From: Collimonas arenae
Lineage (GTDB): Bacteria > Pseudomonadota > Gammaproteobacteria > Burkholderiales > Burkholderiaceae_D
Direction: 5' to 3'
NCBI RefSeq assembly: GCF_001584165.1
Contig: NZ_CP013233.1
Location: 1,736,001 to 1,800,000, forward strand
Length of the DNA: 64,000 nt
Shown here: in pieces, positions 55,981 through 64,000 of the stretch
Layout: each line of letters starts with the position of its first letter
How positions within the stretch are numbered: the stretch's first letter is position 1
Notes under the pieces: generated by a model
The model's database searches: none
Told to the model about the DNA's origin: nothing
The model's input: the letters and a program-made list of their open reading frames with translations, nothing else
Program-made: the position numbers and the translations under genes

Positions 55981-56058
55981 GCGCAGTTAAATGGGGTCGG
56001 AGTTTTTTTCGCGGTCCTTTGCGAAAATTGCTCTGACCCCATTTAACGGGCTACGGAG
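55981..56058. repeat. Palindromic repeat, copy E
   Basis: Left flank GCGCAGTTAAAT, arms GGGGTCGGAG and CTCTGACCCC around T7 and CGCGG/TTTGCG, right flank ATTTAACGGGCTACGGAG. Close match to copies C and D, about 365 bases after D. Confidence 0.8.
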
Positions 56059-56113
56059 CGCAGGCCATGCAGCTTTGATGCGACGTAGCCGTTTTACCCG
56101 ATACGGTTGCCGC

Positions 56114-57229
56114 TTAGGCTTCAGTCAACGCCGGATAGTCCGTATAGCCATGTTCGCCAACACCGCCATACAACGGCGCATCCTTGAACGGTACGTTCAG
56201 CGGCAGGTTGTGTTGCAGGCGGTAGACCAGGTCAGGGTTGGTGATGAAGGCGCGGCCGAAGGAGACCAGGTCGGCATGGCCGCTGGCGACGGCGTCGCGC
56301 GCCATCATGCGGTCGTAGCCGTTGTTGACCAGCCAGGCGCCATTGAAGCGCTGGTGCAGTGCTTCGTAATCGAACGGGGCATTGTCGCGCGGGCCGCCGG
56401 TATGACCTTCCACAACGTGCAGATAGGCCAGTCCGAACTGGTTCAACTGCTCCACCACATAGTTGAACAGCGGTTGCGGATTGCTTTCGCTGGAATCATT
56501 GACTGGCGATACCGGCGACAGGCGCACGCCGACCCGGCCGCCGCCGATTTCGGCAGTGGTGGCGGCGACGACTTCGAGCAGCAGGCGGCTGCGGTTTTCG
56601 ATGCTGCCGCCGTAGATATCGGTGCGATGGTTGGAGCCGTCGCGCAGGAAACTGTCGAGCAGGTAGCCGTGGGCGCCATGGATTTCAATGCCGTCGAAAC
56701 CGGCATCCATCGCGCGCCGCGCGGTCTGGCGGAAATCGTTGACCACGCCGGGGATTTCTTCCAGTGCCAACTCTCGTGGCACCGAAGTATCGACGAAACC
56801 TTCGCCGACGACGTAGGTCTGGGCGTTGGCACGGATTGCCGATGGTGCCACAGGGGCCAAATTGCCGGGTTGGAACGAGACGTGCGACATGCGGCCCGTG
56901 TGCCAGATCTGCACCACGATGCGGCCGCCTTTGGCGTGCACTGCGTCGGTGATTTTTTTCCAGGCGGCGACTTGCTCAGGGGTGTGCAGTCCGGGCGTGT
57001 TGGCATAGCCTTGCGCTTGCGCCGAAACCTGGGTAGCTTCGGTGATGATCATGCCGGCCGTGGCGCGCTGCTCGTAATACTTCAGGTTCAGTTCGTTCGG
57101 CACATTGCCTGCACCGGCACGATTCCGGGTCAGCGGCGCCATGACGATACGGTTGGCCACTTCGATGTCGCCAATGCGTGCGGATTGGAACAAGCTGTCT
57201 TCGGTACGAGGTTGTTGCGTGTTGCTCAT
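56114..57229 (-). CDS. nemA: Old yellow enzyme family oxidoreductase (NemA-like)
   Basis: 371-aa FMN-dependent ene-reductase that reduces electrophilic alkenes, quinones and nitro compounds (N-ethylmaleimide reductase type). IVMAPLTRNRAGAGNVPN, ITEATQVSAQAQGYANTPGLHTPEQVAAWKKITDAVHAKGGRIVVQIWHTGRMSH, GFDGIEIHGAHGYLLDSFLRDGSNHRTDIYGGSIENRSR and SFGRAFITNPDL fit the fold and active site (HxAH in place of HxxN). AAGGAAACGAC sets the start at 57229. A TetR gene upstream on the same strand is its likely regulator. Confidence 0.93.
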   Translation of the reverse strand: MSNTQQPRTEDSLFQSARIGDIEVANRIVMAPLTRNRAGAGNVPNELNLKYYEQRATAGMIITEATQVSAQAQGYANTPGLHTPEQVAAWKKITDAVHAKGGRIVVQIWHTGRMSHVSFQPGNLAPVAPSAIRANAQTYVVGEGFVDTSVPRELALEEIPGVVNDFRQTARRAMDAGFDGIEIHGAHGYLLDSFLRDGSNHRTDIYGGSIENRSRLLLEVVAATTAEIGGGRVGVRLSPVSPVNDSSESNPQPLFNYVVEQLNQFGLAYLHVVEGHTGGPRDNAPFDYEALHQRFNGAWLVNNGYDRMMARDAVASGHADLVSFGRAFITNPDLVYRLQHNLPLNVPFKDAPLYGGVGEHGYTDYPALTEA

Positions 57230-57312
57230 GTCGTTTCCTTCTTGAATAAATCGCCGTGAAGCGAGTGTTGGCTGGTGTGTTGCTGACAAAATAAACATTA
57301 AGACATGATCAG

Positions 57313-57327
57313 GTGACCGGTCGTCTT
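57313..57327. promoter_or_regulatory. Candidate NemR operator before nemA
   Basis: On the minus strand AAGAC-GACCG-GTCAC, an imperfect inverted repeat, shared with the site before the TetR gene (58007-58021). Confidence 0.45.
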
Positions 57328-57353
57328 GAGTTGATTTAAAAAACTTTATTTTT

Positions 57354-57388
57354 CCCTGCACTGCCGGCGCATTGCCGGCAGTGCAGGG
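57354..57388 (-). terminator. Strong hairpin between TetR and nemA genes
   Basis: Perfect 15-bp stem (CCCTGCACTGCCGGC with its complement) and a GCATT loop, 7 nt after the TetR stop. On the minus strand the following A/T tract is not a clean T run, so termination is plausible but unproven. Confidence 0.55.
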
Positions 57389-57395
57389 TGAATCA

Positions 57396-57995
57396 TTATT
57401 GCGGCAGAAAAAAATGGTCGAACATCAGGTCGACGCAAGCGCGCACCGGCGCCGTCGAGCGCTCAATCTTCATGCGTAGCAGCGCGCCTTCCCAGGCATT
57501 CCAGAAAAAATCTGCTAATTGCTCGGCGCTCAGATCGTTACGCACCGTGCCGTCAGCCTGCGCCTTGCGCAGATAACTGACAAAACGCTTGCGCCAACTG
57601 AACACCACTTCCTGCAAGGTGACGCGGCACAGATCGCTCGACTCTGACATCTCTGCGGCGAAATTGCCGAGCAGGCAGCCGGCTTTCACCGCGCATTGTT
57701 CGTGATAGCTGATCATGCGCTCGTAGGTATAGCGCAGCGCACCCAGCGGCTGCTCCGGGCCTTCTGCAAAATATTGCGACCAGGTATTGCCGAAGCAGGT
57801 GGCGTAGTGCGCGATGACCTCGGCGCCGAAGTCTTCCTTGCTCTTGAAGTAGTTATAAAACGAGCCCTTGGGCACACCTGCGGCATCAACAATTTCCTTG
57901 ATGCCGGTGCCGTTGTAGCCTTGCTCGGCAAACAGCTTGAGGCCGGTTTGCAGCAGCGTGGCGCGGGTGTCGTTGAGGGTCTGAACTTTATCCAT
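57396..57995 (-). CDS. nemR: TetR-family repressor (NemR-like)
   Basis: 199-aa TetR regulator. HTH: TRATLLQTGLKLFAEQGYNGTGIKEIVDAAGVPKGSFYNYFKSKEDFGAEVI. The ligand domain contains CAVKAGCLLGNFAAEMSESSDLCR, whose cysteines could sense electrophiles as in NemR. It lies just upstream of the old-yellow-enzyme gene and has a matching operator before each gene, supporting nemRA-type control (inference). Confidence 0.85.
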   Translation of the reverse strand: MDKVQTLNDTRATLLQTGLKLFAEQGYNGTGIKEIVDAAGVPKGSFYNYFKSKEDFGAEVIAHYATCFGNTWSQYFAEGPEQPLGALRYTYERMISYHEQCAVKAGCLLGNFAAEMSESSDLCRVTLQEVVFSWRKRFVSYLRKAQADGTVRNDLSAEQLADFFWNAWEGALLRMKIERSTAPVRACVDLMFDHFFLPQ

Positions 57996-58006
57996 GCCGC
58001 TATTAT

Positions 58007-58021
58007 ATGACCAGTCGTCTC
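58007..58021. promoter_or_regulatory. Candidate NemR operator before nemR
   Basis: On the minus strand GAGAC-GACTG-GTCAT, 12 nt before the nemR start codon, nearly the same as the site before nemA. The remaining bases up to 58330 hold no supported gene. Confidence 0.45.
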
Positions 58022-58330
58022 AAAATGCTTGCCGATCTCGATTGATTAAATTTATGACAGCAATAGCACTGCGCTGCGTCCATGAAAATCGTCGTTCGCG
58101 TATCCGCACCGCATGCTTCATGTCGGAGGCAAATTCGATGACTTTATCTTTACGAAAGTGCGTAAAAGCAACACACAAAACGGGTATCATTTGGATAAGC
58201 TTTCTACCCGAGGCTTTCCGCGACGTACTCGCTCATTTCGCTGACTTACCCAGTTTGCCGCCTTCGAAGAGTTGCCATCATTTTTAACGCCTTTCGCCTA
58301 TTTTTCCTGCGCAAGCTATCGGCCGATCCG

Positions 58331-59551
58331 ATGCTGCGTCATCACGACTTCCGCCGTTTCTGGTTGACCACCACTATCGCCAGCTTTGGCGAACAGGTCT
58401 CCAGCCTTGCCATTCCGCTGACGGCGGTACTGCTGCTGCACGCTACGCCGGAGCAGATGGGATTGCTGATTGCCTTGCAAACCTTGCCGTTCGCGCTGTT
58501 TTCGCTGCCGGCCGGAGTCTGGCTGGATCGCCGCAGCAAGTATCCGGTGCTGCTGTGGTCGGAATTCCTGTTCGGCTGCGTGCTGGCAGTGATTCCCATC
58601 AGTTATTGGCTGGGCCTGTTGTCCATGCATGTGATCTATGCGGTGGGATTCCTGATGGGAATAGGTTTTGTGATCGGCGGCAGCGCTTCCCAGGTATTCG
58701 TGGCGCAACTGGTGGGGCGCGAGCAATTGCTGGACGCCCAGGGCAAGTTCGCCGCCACGGATTCGATGGCGCGCCTGATCGGTCCCGGCATTGCCGGCAT
58801 GCTGGTGCAGTTGTTGACGGCGCCGGTGGCGGTGCTGGTGAATGCTGTCAGCTTCCTGTTGTCGTGGTGGAATCTGCGCTACCTGAAGACGCGCGATCCT
58901 TATCCGGCGCCATCCAGCCGTCATCCGTTCCGTGAAATGGTCGATGGCATCAAGATGGTCAGGAATCATGAAGTGTTGTGGGCGTTGGCCTGGGGTACGG
59001 CGCTGTGGCAGATTCTGTTCAACGGCTATCTGGCCTTGCAGATATTGTTCGCCACGCACCAGTTGGGCATGTCGCCGGGATTGCTGGGCGCCGCGCAAAC
59101 GCTGGGTGGCCTCGGCGTGCTGGTCAGTTCCATCTTGCTCAAGCCGCTCTCGCGGCGCTTCGGCAGCGGTCGCACCATCCTGATCGGCCTTGGCGGCACC
59201 GCCGCAGCGTGGTTGCTGCTGGCGACGATTCCATCCACCATTTTCGGCTCGTCCTTGCTGAGTGCGCTGGCTTACGGCGTGGTGGTGTTTGTGTTCGATT
59301 GCAGCGCGATGCTGTATTTCATGCCTTACCTGGCCTTGCGCCTGAAGCTGACGCCGGATGCGTTTCACGGCCGCATGGTGTCGACCATGCGTTTCATGAC
59401 TGTGGCTGCGGCGCCGTTGGGCGCCTTGTCGGCCGGCTGGATCGCAGAACATCTTGGCGTGCGCAGTGGCCTGATCGCCATTGCGACGGGCGCCAGCTTG
59501 CTGACGTTCGGTTTGCTGAAGACTTCGCCCTTGCGCGATATCCGGGATTGA
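58331..59551 (+). CDS. MFS transporter (MFS_3-type, enterobactin-exporter-like)
   Basis: 406-aa major facilitator with 10-12 spans. FRRFWLTTTIASFGEQVSSLAIPLTAVLLLHATPEQMGLLIALQTLPFALFSLPAGVWLDRRSKYPVLLWSE (loop motif A: DRRSK), ATDSMARLIGPGIAGMLVQLL, and FHGRMVSTMRFMTVAAAPLGALSAGWIAEHLGVR suggest a drug or siderophore exporter of the MFS_3 group. No ribosome site is clear. Substrate unknown. Confidence 0.87.
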   Translation: MLRHHDFRRFWLTTTIASFGEQVSSLAIPLTAVLLLHATPEQMGLLIALQTLPFALFSLPAGVWLDRRSKYPVLLWSEFLFGCVLAVIPISYWLGLLSMHVIYAVGFLMGIGFVIGGSASQVFVAQLVGREQLLDAQGKFAATDSMARLIGPGIAGMLVQLLTAPVAVLVNAVSFLLSWWNLRYLKTRDPYPAPSSRHPFREMVDGIKMVRNHEVLWALAWGTALWQILFNGYLALQILFATHQLGMSPGLLGAAQTLGGLGVLVSSILLKPLSRRFGSGRTILIGLGGTAAAWLLLATIPSTIFGSSLLSALAYGVVVFVFDCSAMLYFMPYLALRLKLTPDAFHGRMVSTMRFMTVAAAPLGALSAGWIAEHLGVRSGLIAIATGASLLTFGLLKTSPLRDIRD

Positions 59552-59582
59552 ACGCCGCGCGTTGCAGAGTTCTAGTCGGGCG

Positions 59583-59615
59583 AAAAAAATGGCGATGCCT
59601 TGGCATCGCCATTTT
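59583..59615. terminator. Bidirectional terminator between MFS and NodT genes
   Basis: A 14-bp stem AAAATGGCGATGCC/GGCATCGCCATTTT with a TT loop, preceded by A7 and followed by TTTT, lies between the convergent gene ends. Confidence 0.85.
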
Positions 59616-59631
59616 AGATTGACAAGACAGC

Positions 59632-61107
59632 TTACCTGGCCAGCGCCAGTGCCGGCGATGTTGCGGCGGCAGTTGCGACAGGTGCAACTGCAGAGGTAGC
59701 GCCAGGTGCATTCCAGCCGCCGCCCAAGGCCCGAATCAGGCCGACTGCCGCCACCGCGCGCTGGCCGACGCTCTGGCTCTTGGCGCGCTGCGCGGACAAG
59801 CTGGAACGTTGCGCATCGATCACCTCGAAATAGCTGGTAGAGCCATTCCGATAGCGTGAGTCGGCCAGGCGCGCAGCCAGTTGCGCCGACTTGACGGCGT
59901 CTTCCTGGAAACGGATCTGGTTATCCAGTGTGCGCAACGCGCTCAGATTATCCTCAACATCCTGGAAACCGACCAGCACTTGTTGCCGGTAGTTGGCCAC
60001 CACCGATTCATAGTTGGCGTCTGCCTTGGCCAGGTTGGCCTTGTTGCGGCCGCCATCCAGCAACGGCATGTTGAGCACGGAGCCAAGCACCGGCCCCAGC
60101 AGCCAGCTGCGGCTGGACCACTGAAACAGGTTGTGCAACGCATCCGAAGCAAAGCCACCCGAAGCGGTTAGCACCAGGCTCGGGAAGAATCCGGCCTTGG
60201 CGACGCCGATGCGGGCGCTGGCCGCAGCCAGCTGGCGCTGCGCCTGGGCGATGTCCGGACGCCGTTCCAACAGGTCGGAGGGCAGGCCAGGCGGCACGCT
60301 GACCGTTACCGGCTGCAGTGGCGCAGTGGCCAGCGTGAACTGAGCCGGCGCCTTGCCGAGCAGGATCGCCAGCGCATGGTCGCGTTGGGCGCGGCTGCGG
60401 CTGACGCCTTCCTGTTCGGCCTGGGTCACCGACAGTTCAGTCTGGGCTTGCGCCACATCCAGTTCGCTGGTGTCGCCGGCATCGTAGCGATGTTGCACCA
60501 GCCGCAGGTTTTCCTGGCGTAGCTTAATGGTTTGCTGCAGCACATCTAGCTCCGAATCGAGCGAGCGGATCGCAAAATACTGCTGGGCGACATCTGCCTG
60601 CAGCGCCAGCAGCACTGAGCGATAGGCGGCTTCCTGGCCTTCGGCGTCAAGACGCGCAGCGCGGCTGCTGTCCGACAGGCGGCCGAACAGGTCGACCTCA
60701 TAGGAAGCGCCCAATTGCGCCTGCCACTGAGTGGACGTGGAGGTGGCCGTACCCTGGCGGGTCGGGCCGAAGGCGGCGCCGAGCTGGAAGGCGCGGTCGG
60801 CGTCGGCCAGGCCGGCAGTGGCGCGTGCTTCCTTGACGCGCGCCAAGGCCATCACCAGGGTCGGGCTGGACTGGGTGGCGTCGGTAATCAACTTGCTGAG
60901 TTCAGCATCGCCAAACACCGACCACCAGGCGCCACGGTCGGCGGCATCAGCAGGCTGGGCTACCTTCCAGCTGCCATCCAGCGCGGCTGCTTCCTTGTAT
61001 TGGGTCGGCGTATCGACTGCCACCTGTTCCGGCGGTTTAGTGGTGGAGCAACCGGCCAGCACCAGCGCCGCCATCATTGCAGTCAGTTTCAGATTAAAGC
61101 TTTTCAT
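59632..61107 (-). CDS. Outer-membrane efflux lipoprotein (NodT/OprM type)
   Basis: 491-aa outer-membrane factor of an RND pump. The lipobox LAGC follows a signal sequence (MKSFNLKLTAMMAALVLAGC). Two OEP repeats are visible: WWSVFGDAELSKLITDATQSSPTLVMALARVKEARATAGLADADR, then GDTSELDVAQAQTELSVTQAEQ, LLERRPDIAQAQRQLAAASARIGVAKAGFFPSLVLTASGG and RNGSTSYFEVIDAQRS. It starts 2 nt after the pump gene's stop. Confidence 0.94.
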   Translation of the reverse strand: MKSFNLKLTAMMAALVLAGCSTTKPPEQVAVDTPTQYKEAAALDGSWKVAQPADAADRGAWWSVFGDAELSKLITDATQSSPTLVMALARVKEARATAGLADADRAFQLGAAFGPTRQGTATSTSTQWQAQLGASYEVDLFGRLSDSSRAARLDAEGQEAAYRSVLLALQADVAQQYFAIRSLDSELDVLQQTIKLRQENLRLVQHRYDAGDTSELDVAQAQTELSVTQAEQEGVSRSRAQRDHALAILLGKAPAQFTLATAPLQPVTVSVPPGLPSDLLERRPDIAQAQRQLAAASARIGVAKAGFFPSLVLTASGGFASDALHNLFQWSSRSWLLGPVLGSVLNMPLLDGGRNKANLAKADANYESVVANYRQQVLVGFQDVEDNLSALRTLDNQIRFQEDAVKSAQLAARLADSRYRNGSTSYFEVIDAQRSSLSAQRAKSQSVGQRAVAAVGLIRALGGGWNAPGATSAVAPVATAAATSPALALAR

Positions 61108-61109
61108 GT

Positions 61110-64000
61110 TCAGGCTCCTTCAATTTGCACGGTACTGGCAATCGCAGGCGCAACGCTGCCATGGGGTGCATGCGTAGGACCGGTGTAGGCCTCGGTTTCG
61201 TGCTTACCACTGGTCCAGCGCGATGCCATGGTACGCAACAATACGTAAAAGATCGGTGTCAGGAACAGGCCAAACGCCGTCACTCCAATCATTCCCGAGA
61301 ACACCGCGACCCCCATCGCATGACGCATTTCAGCGCCGGCGCCGGAAGACAGGATGAGCGGTATCACACCGGCAATGAAGGCGATCGACGTCATCAGGAT
61401 CGGCCGCAAGCGCAAACGTGCAGCTTCAATCGCAGCGGCATAGATGCTGCGCCCTTGCAGTTCCAATTCATGTGCAAACTCGACAATCAGGATGGCGTTC
61501 TTGCACGCCAGCCCGACCAGCACGATCAGACTGATCTGCGTAAAGATATTGTTGTCGCCACGCGTCAGCCAGACGCCGGCAATCGCCGAGAGAATCCCCA
61601 TCGGTACGATCAGCAACACGGCTAGCGGCAAGGTCAGGCTTTCATACTGTGCAGCCAGTACGAAGAACACCAGCAGGATCGACAGCGGCAAGATGATGAA
61701 CAGCGTATTGCCGGCAATCTTGTCCTGATAGGTGATTTCAGTCCATTCGTAGCTGATGCCGCGTGGCAGCGTTTCTGCGGCAATACGTTCCACCGCAGCC
61801 TGGGCCTGGCCGGTGCTATAGCCAGGCGCAGGACCACCGTTGACGTCGGCCGAAGGGAAGGCGTTGTAGCGCACCGCCTGATCCGGGCCGTAGCTTTGCG
61901 TCATCTTCAACAGCGACGACAGCGGCACCATTTCCCCCTTGTCGTTGCGCGCCTTCAGCAAGCCGATATCCTCTGCGTGAGCGCGGAACGGCGCATCAGC
62001 CTGGACCCGTACCTGGAAGGTGCGGCCGAACTTGTTGAAATCGTTCACGTACAGCGAGCCGAGATAGATCTGCAAGGTGTCGAATACCGATGGGATAGAC
62101 ACGCCCAGTTGTTGTGCGCGCACCCGGTCGACATCGGCATACAGTTGCGGCACGTTGATCTGAAAGCTGGAAAACATGCCAGCCAGTTCCGGCGCTTTGT
62201 GCGCTTTCTCCATGAATGCTTGCAACGCATCGTTCAACGCCTGGTTGCCCAGTGCGCCACGATCTTCAATCTGCAGCTTGAAGCCGCCGATGGTGCCGAG
62301 GCCCTGTACTGGCGGTGGTGGAAATACGGCGATGAAGGCGCCCTGGATCGCGGAGAACTTCTGGTTCAACTGCTGCGCAATTGCCACGCCGCTCTGGTCG
62401 GCGCCGCGGCGCTCGTCGAACGGCTTGAGCGTAGTAAACACGATGCCGGAGTTTGGGCTGTTGACGAAGCCATTGATCGACAGGCCAGGGAAGGCCACCG
62501 CCGATTCCACGCCAGGCTGCTTCAGCGCGATTTCAGACATCTTGCGCATCACATCCTCGGTGCGGTCCAGCGAGGCGGCGTCCGGCAATTGCGCGAAGCC
62601 GACCAGGTATTGCTTGTCCTGCGCCGGAATGAAGCCGTTCGGCACAGTGTGGAACAGCAGCATGGTCAGGCCGATCAGCACGGCATACACGCCGAGCGCT
62701 GCAGACTTGCGCTTCAGGATGCCGGTGACGCCTTCGCCATAGGACACTGAGCCGCGATGGAATACCCGGTTGAACACCGAGAAGAAACCGCCGAAGACGC
62801 GATCGATGGCGCGTTGGAAACCGTCCTTCTTGGCGCCGTGGCCTTTCAGCAGCAACGCAGCCAAGGCCGGCGACAGGGTCAGCGAATTGAATGCCGAAAT
62901 CACGGTCGAGATGGCGATGGTCAGGGCGAACTGTTTGAAGAATTCACCGGTCAGGCCGCTGACAAAGGCCAGAGGCACGAACACTGCACACAGAGTCAGG
63001 GCAATCGCGACGATTGGTCCAGAGACTTCACGCATCGCCTTGTAGGTGGCTTCCTTGGCGGACAGGCCGTTTTCGATATTGCGTTCGACGTTTTCCACTA
63101 CCACGATGGCGTCGTCAACCACGATCCCGATTGCCAGTACCAGTCCAAACAGGCTTAGCGCATTAATCGAGAAGCCCAACCCCATCATCACCGCAAAGGT
63201 ACCGATCACCGAGACTGGCACTGCCAGCAGCGGAATGATCGAAGCGCGCCAGGTTTGCAGGAAGATGATCACCACGATCACTACCAGCAGGATCGCTTCC
63301 AGCAAGGTATGCACCACGGCTTCGATCGAGGAACGGACGAATTGTGTCGGGTCGTAGACGATCTTGTAGTCGACACCTTCCGGCATGTCCTTCTTCAGTT
63401 CGGCCATGGTGGCACGCACGTTGTCGGAGATTTCCAATGCATTGGAGCCGGGGGCCTGGAAGATTGGAATTGCTACCGCTTGCTTGTTGTCGAGCAGTGA
63501 GCGCAACGCGTAATCGCTGGCGCCGAGTTCGATGCGCGCCACATCTTTCAGGTAAGTCACCACGCCATCCGGTGAGGTACGGATCACGATGTTGCCAAAT
63601 TCTTCCTCGTTGGCCAGACGGCCGCGGGCATTCACCGAGATCTGGTAATTGACGCCTGGGACGGCAGGCGAGGCGCCGATCACGCCGGCGGCGACATTGA
63701 CGTTTTGCTGGCGGATGGCGTCGACTACATCGCTGGCGGCCAGGCCGCGTTCAGCGACCTTGCGTGGATCAAGCCAGATCCGCATCGAATAATCGCCGGA
63801 GCCGAACAGCTGCACCGAACCGATGCCAGGCAGGCGCGCCAGCCGGTCCTTGACGTTCAGCACCGCGTAATTGCGCAGGTAGGCCATGTCGTAGCGGTCG
63901 TTAGGCGACAGCAAGTGCACCACCATGGTCAGGTTGGGTGAGCTCTTGACCGTGGTCACGCCCAGCCGCTGCACCACATCCGGCAAGCGCGGCAAGGCCT
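61110..64000 (-). CDS. RND efflux pump inner-membrane subunit (AcrB/MexF type), 5' partial
   Basis: C-terminal 960 or so residues of an HAE1-family proton-driven multidrug transporter; the 5' end is outside the window. Proton-relay residues are seen: the Asp pair in LAIGIVVDDAIVVVENVERN and the Lys in IVLVGLACKNAILIVEFAHELE. LARLPGIGSVQLFGSGDYSMRIWLDPRKVAERGL (porter domain) and the ISTVISAFNSLTLSPALAALLL span recall MexF/BpeF-type pumps. The membrane-fusion partner should lie upstream. Confidence 0.95.
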   Translation of the reverse strand, partial: ALPRLPDVVQRLGVTTVKSSPNLTMVVHLLSPNDRYDMAYLRNYAVLNVKDRLARLPGIGSVQLFGSGDYSMRIWLDPRKVAERGLAASDVVDAIRQQNVNVAAGVIGASPAVPGVNYQISVNARGRLANEEEFGNIVIRTSPDGVVTYLKDVARIELGASDYALRSLLDNKQAVAIPIFQAPGSNALEISDNVRATMAELKKDMPEGVDYKIVYDPTQFVRSSIEAVVHTLLEAILLVVIVVIIFLQTWRASIIPLLAVPVSVIGTFAVMMGLGFSINALSLFGLVLAIGIVVDDAIVVVENVERNIENGLSAKEATYKAMREVSGPIVAIALTLCAVFVPLAFVSGLTGEFFKQFALTIAISTVISAFNSLTLSPALAALLLKGHGAKKDGFQRAIDRVFGGFFSVFNRVFHRGSVSYGEGVTGILKRKSAALGVYAVLIGLTMLLFHTVPNGFIPAQDKQYLVGFAQLPDAASLDRTEDVMRKMSEIALKQPGVESAVAFPGLSINGFVNSPNSGIVFTTLKPFDERRGADQSGVAIAQQLNQKFSAIQGAFIAVFPPPPVQGLGTIGGFKLQIEDRGALGNQALNDALQAFMEKAHKAPELAGMFSSFQINVPQLYADVDRVRAQQLGVSIPSVFDTLQIYLGSLYVNDFNKFGRTFQVRVQADAPFRAHAEDIGLLKARNDKGEMVPLSSLLKMTQSYGPDQAVRYNAFPSADVNGGPAPGYSTGQAQAAVERIAAETLPRGISYEWTEITYQDKIAGNTLFIILPLSILLVFFVLAAQYESLTLPLAVLLIVPMGILSAIAGVWLTRGDNNIFTQISLIVLVGLACKNAILIVEFAHELELQGRSIYAAAIEAARLRLRPILMTSIAFIAGVIPLILSSGAGAEMRHAMGVAVFSGMIGVTAFGLFLTPIFYVLLRTMASRWTSGKHETEAYTGPTHAPHGSVAPAIASTVQIEGA

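Larger units (their letters stand above)
55410..56113. other. Repeat-rich non-coding island
   Basis: About 700 bases without a supported gene. It holds palindromic copies D and E, an inverted repeat with TTTTTGCTT and AAGCAAAAA ends (about 55709-55758), a GGGACACA...TGTGTCCC hairpin (55823-55856), and a low-complexity tract of AAAGCAAC-like units (about 55908-55975). Confidence 0.7.

Noticed and set aside
55536..56058. CRISPR array
   Set aside because: Only two spaced repeats, each internally palindromic, 365 bases apart, with no regular spacers or cas genes.
58316..59452. Long antisense open frame (378 codons) inside the MFS gene
   Set aside because: Low-complexity, His/Gln/Arg-rich translation typical of the shadow of a high-GC gene; the plus strand encodes a clear transporter.

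Overview
This 64-kb window looks like a chromosomal stretch of a betaproteobacterium, most likely family Oxalobacteraceae (Collimonas/Herbaspirillum-like). The evidence is a Burkholderiales-type trimeric porin, an imuA-imuB-dnaE2 SOS cassette, a complete N-acetylglucosamine (chitin monomer) uptake and catabolism operon, and moderately high GC with AT-rich promoters. Genus assignment is inference. I see no prophage, plasmid origin, transposase gene or CRISPR array.

Layout. 0-11 kb: 3' part of a vanillate-demethylase-type reductase, a porin, a VirK/YbjX (DUF535) protein, a FecI-FecR-TonB receptor module (receptor frameshifted), and a second TonB receptor with three frameshifts. 11-15 kb: a cassette of HTH regulator, beta-propeller protein, DUF899 thioredoxin-like protein and membrane protein, then a RhtB-type exporter and tRNA-Ala(CGC). 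16-20 kb: small stress-type genes (phosphoribosyltransferase, DUF5335, UspA, GntR regulator, OsmC, Dabb, NTF2-like, DUF1272). 20-29 kb: SDR, aldehyde dehydrogenase with an in-frame stop, LysR, MarR-GNAT regulator, RarD-like permease, ACT protein, HAD hydrolase, GST and MFS carrier. 30-36 kb: LexA-controlled imuA-imuB-dnaE2 mutasome. 36-40 kb: polar amino-acid ABC transporter lacking an ATPase, SDR, flavin reductase. 40-52 kb: GlcNAc operon (binding protein, MalF/MalG-type permeases, UgpC-type ATPase, BadF-type kinase, NagA, SIS deaminase), divergent from an orphan sugar-binding protein cotranscribed with an OmpR-type regulator and a histidine kinase. 52-64 kb: LysR, DUF4019, glutaryl-CoA dehydrogenase (frameshifted), palindromic repeats, NemA/NemR pair, MFS carrier, and an RND pump with NodT-type outer-membrane factor (pump runs off the window).

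The main global oddity is twelve single-base deletions, nearly all at short homopolymers, that break ten otherwise good genes, plus one nonsense codon. Eleven of the deletions lie before 28.7 kb and none between 28.7 and 55.2 kb. They may be sequencing errors or real decay; raw reads would decide. The most interesting biological signals are the binding-protein/two-component sensor opposite the GlcNAc operon with 10-bp direct repeats between them, a probable leaderless self-regulated GntR gene, twin operators framing the MarR-GNAT promoter, four 11-bp-spaced TCAGG repeats before the second TonB receptor, the DUF899 cassette, and a family of GGGTCAGAGT palindromic repeats.
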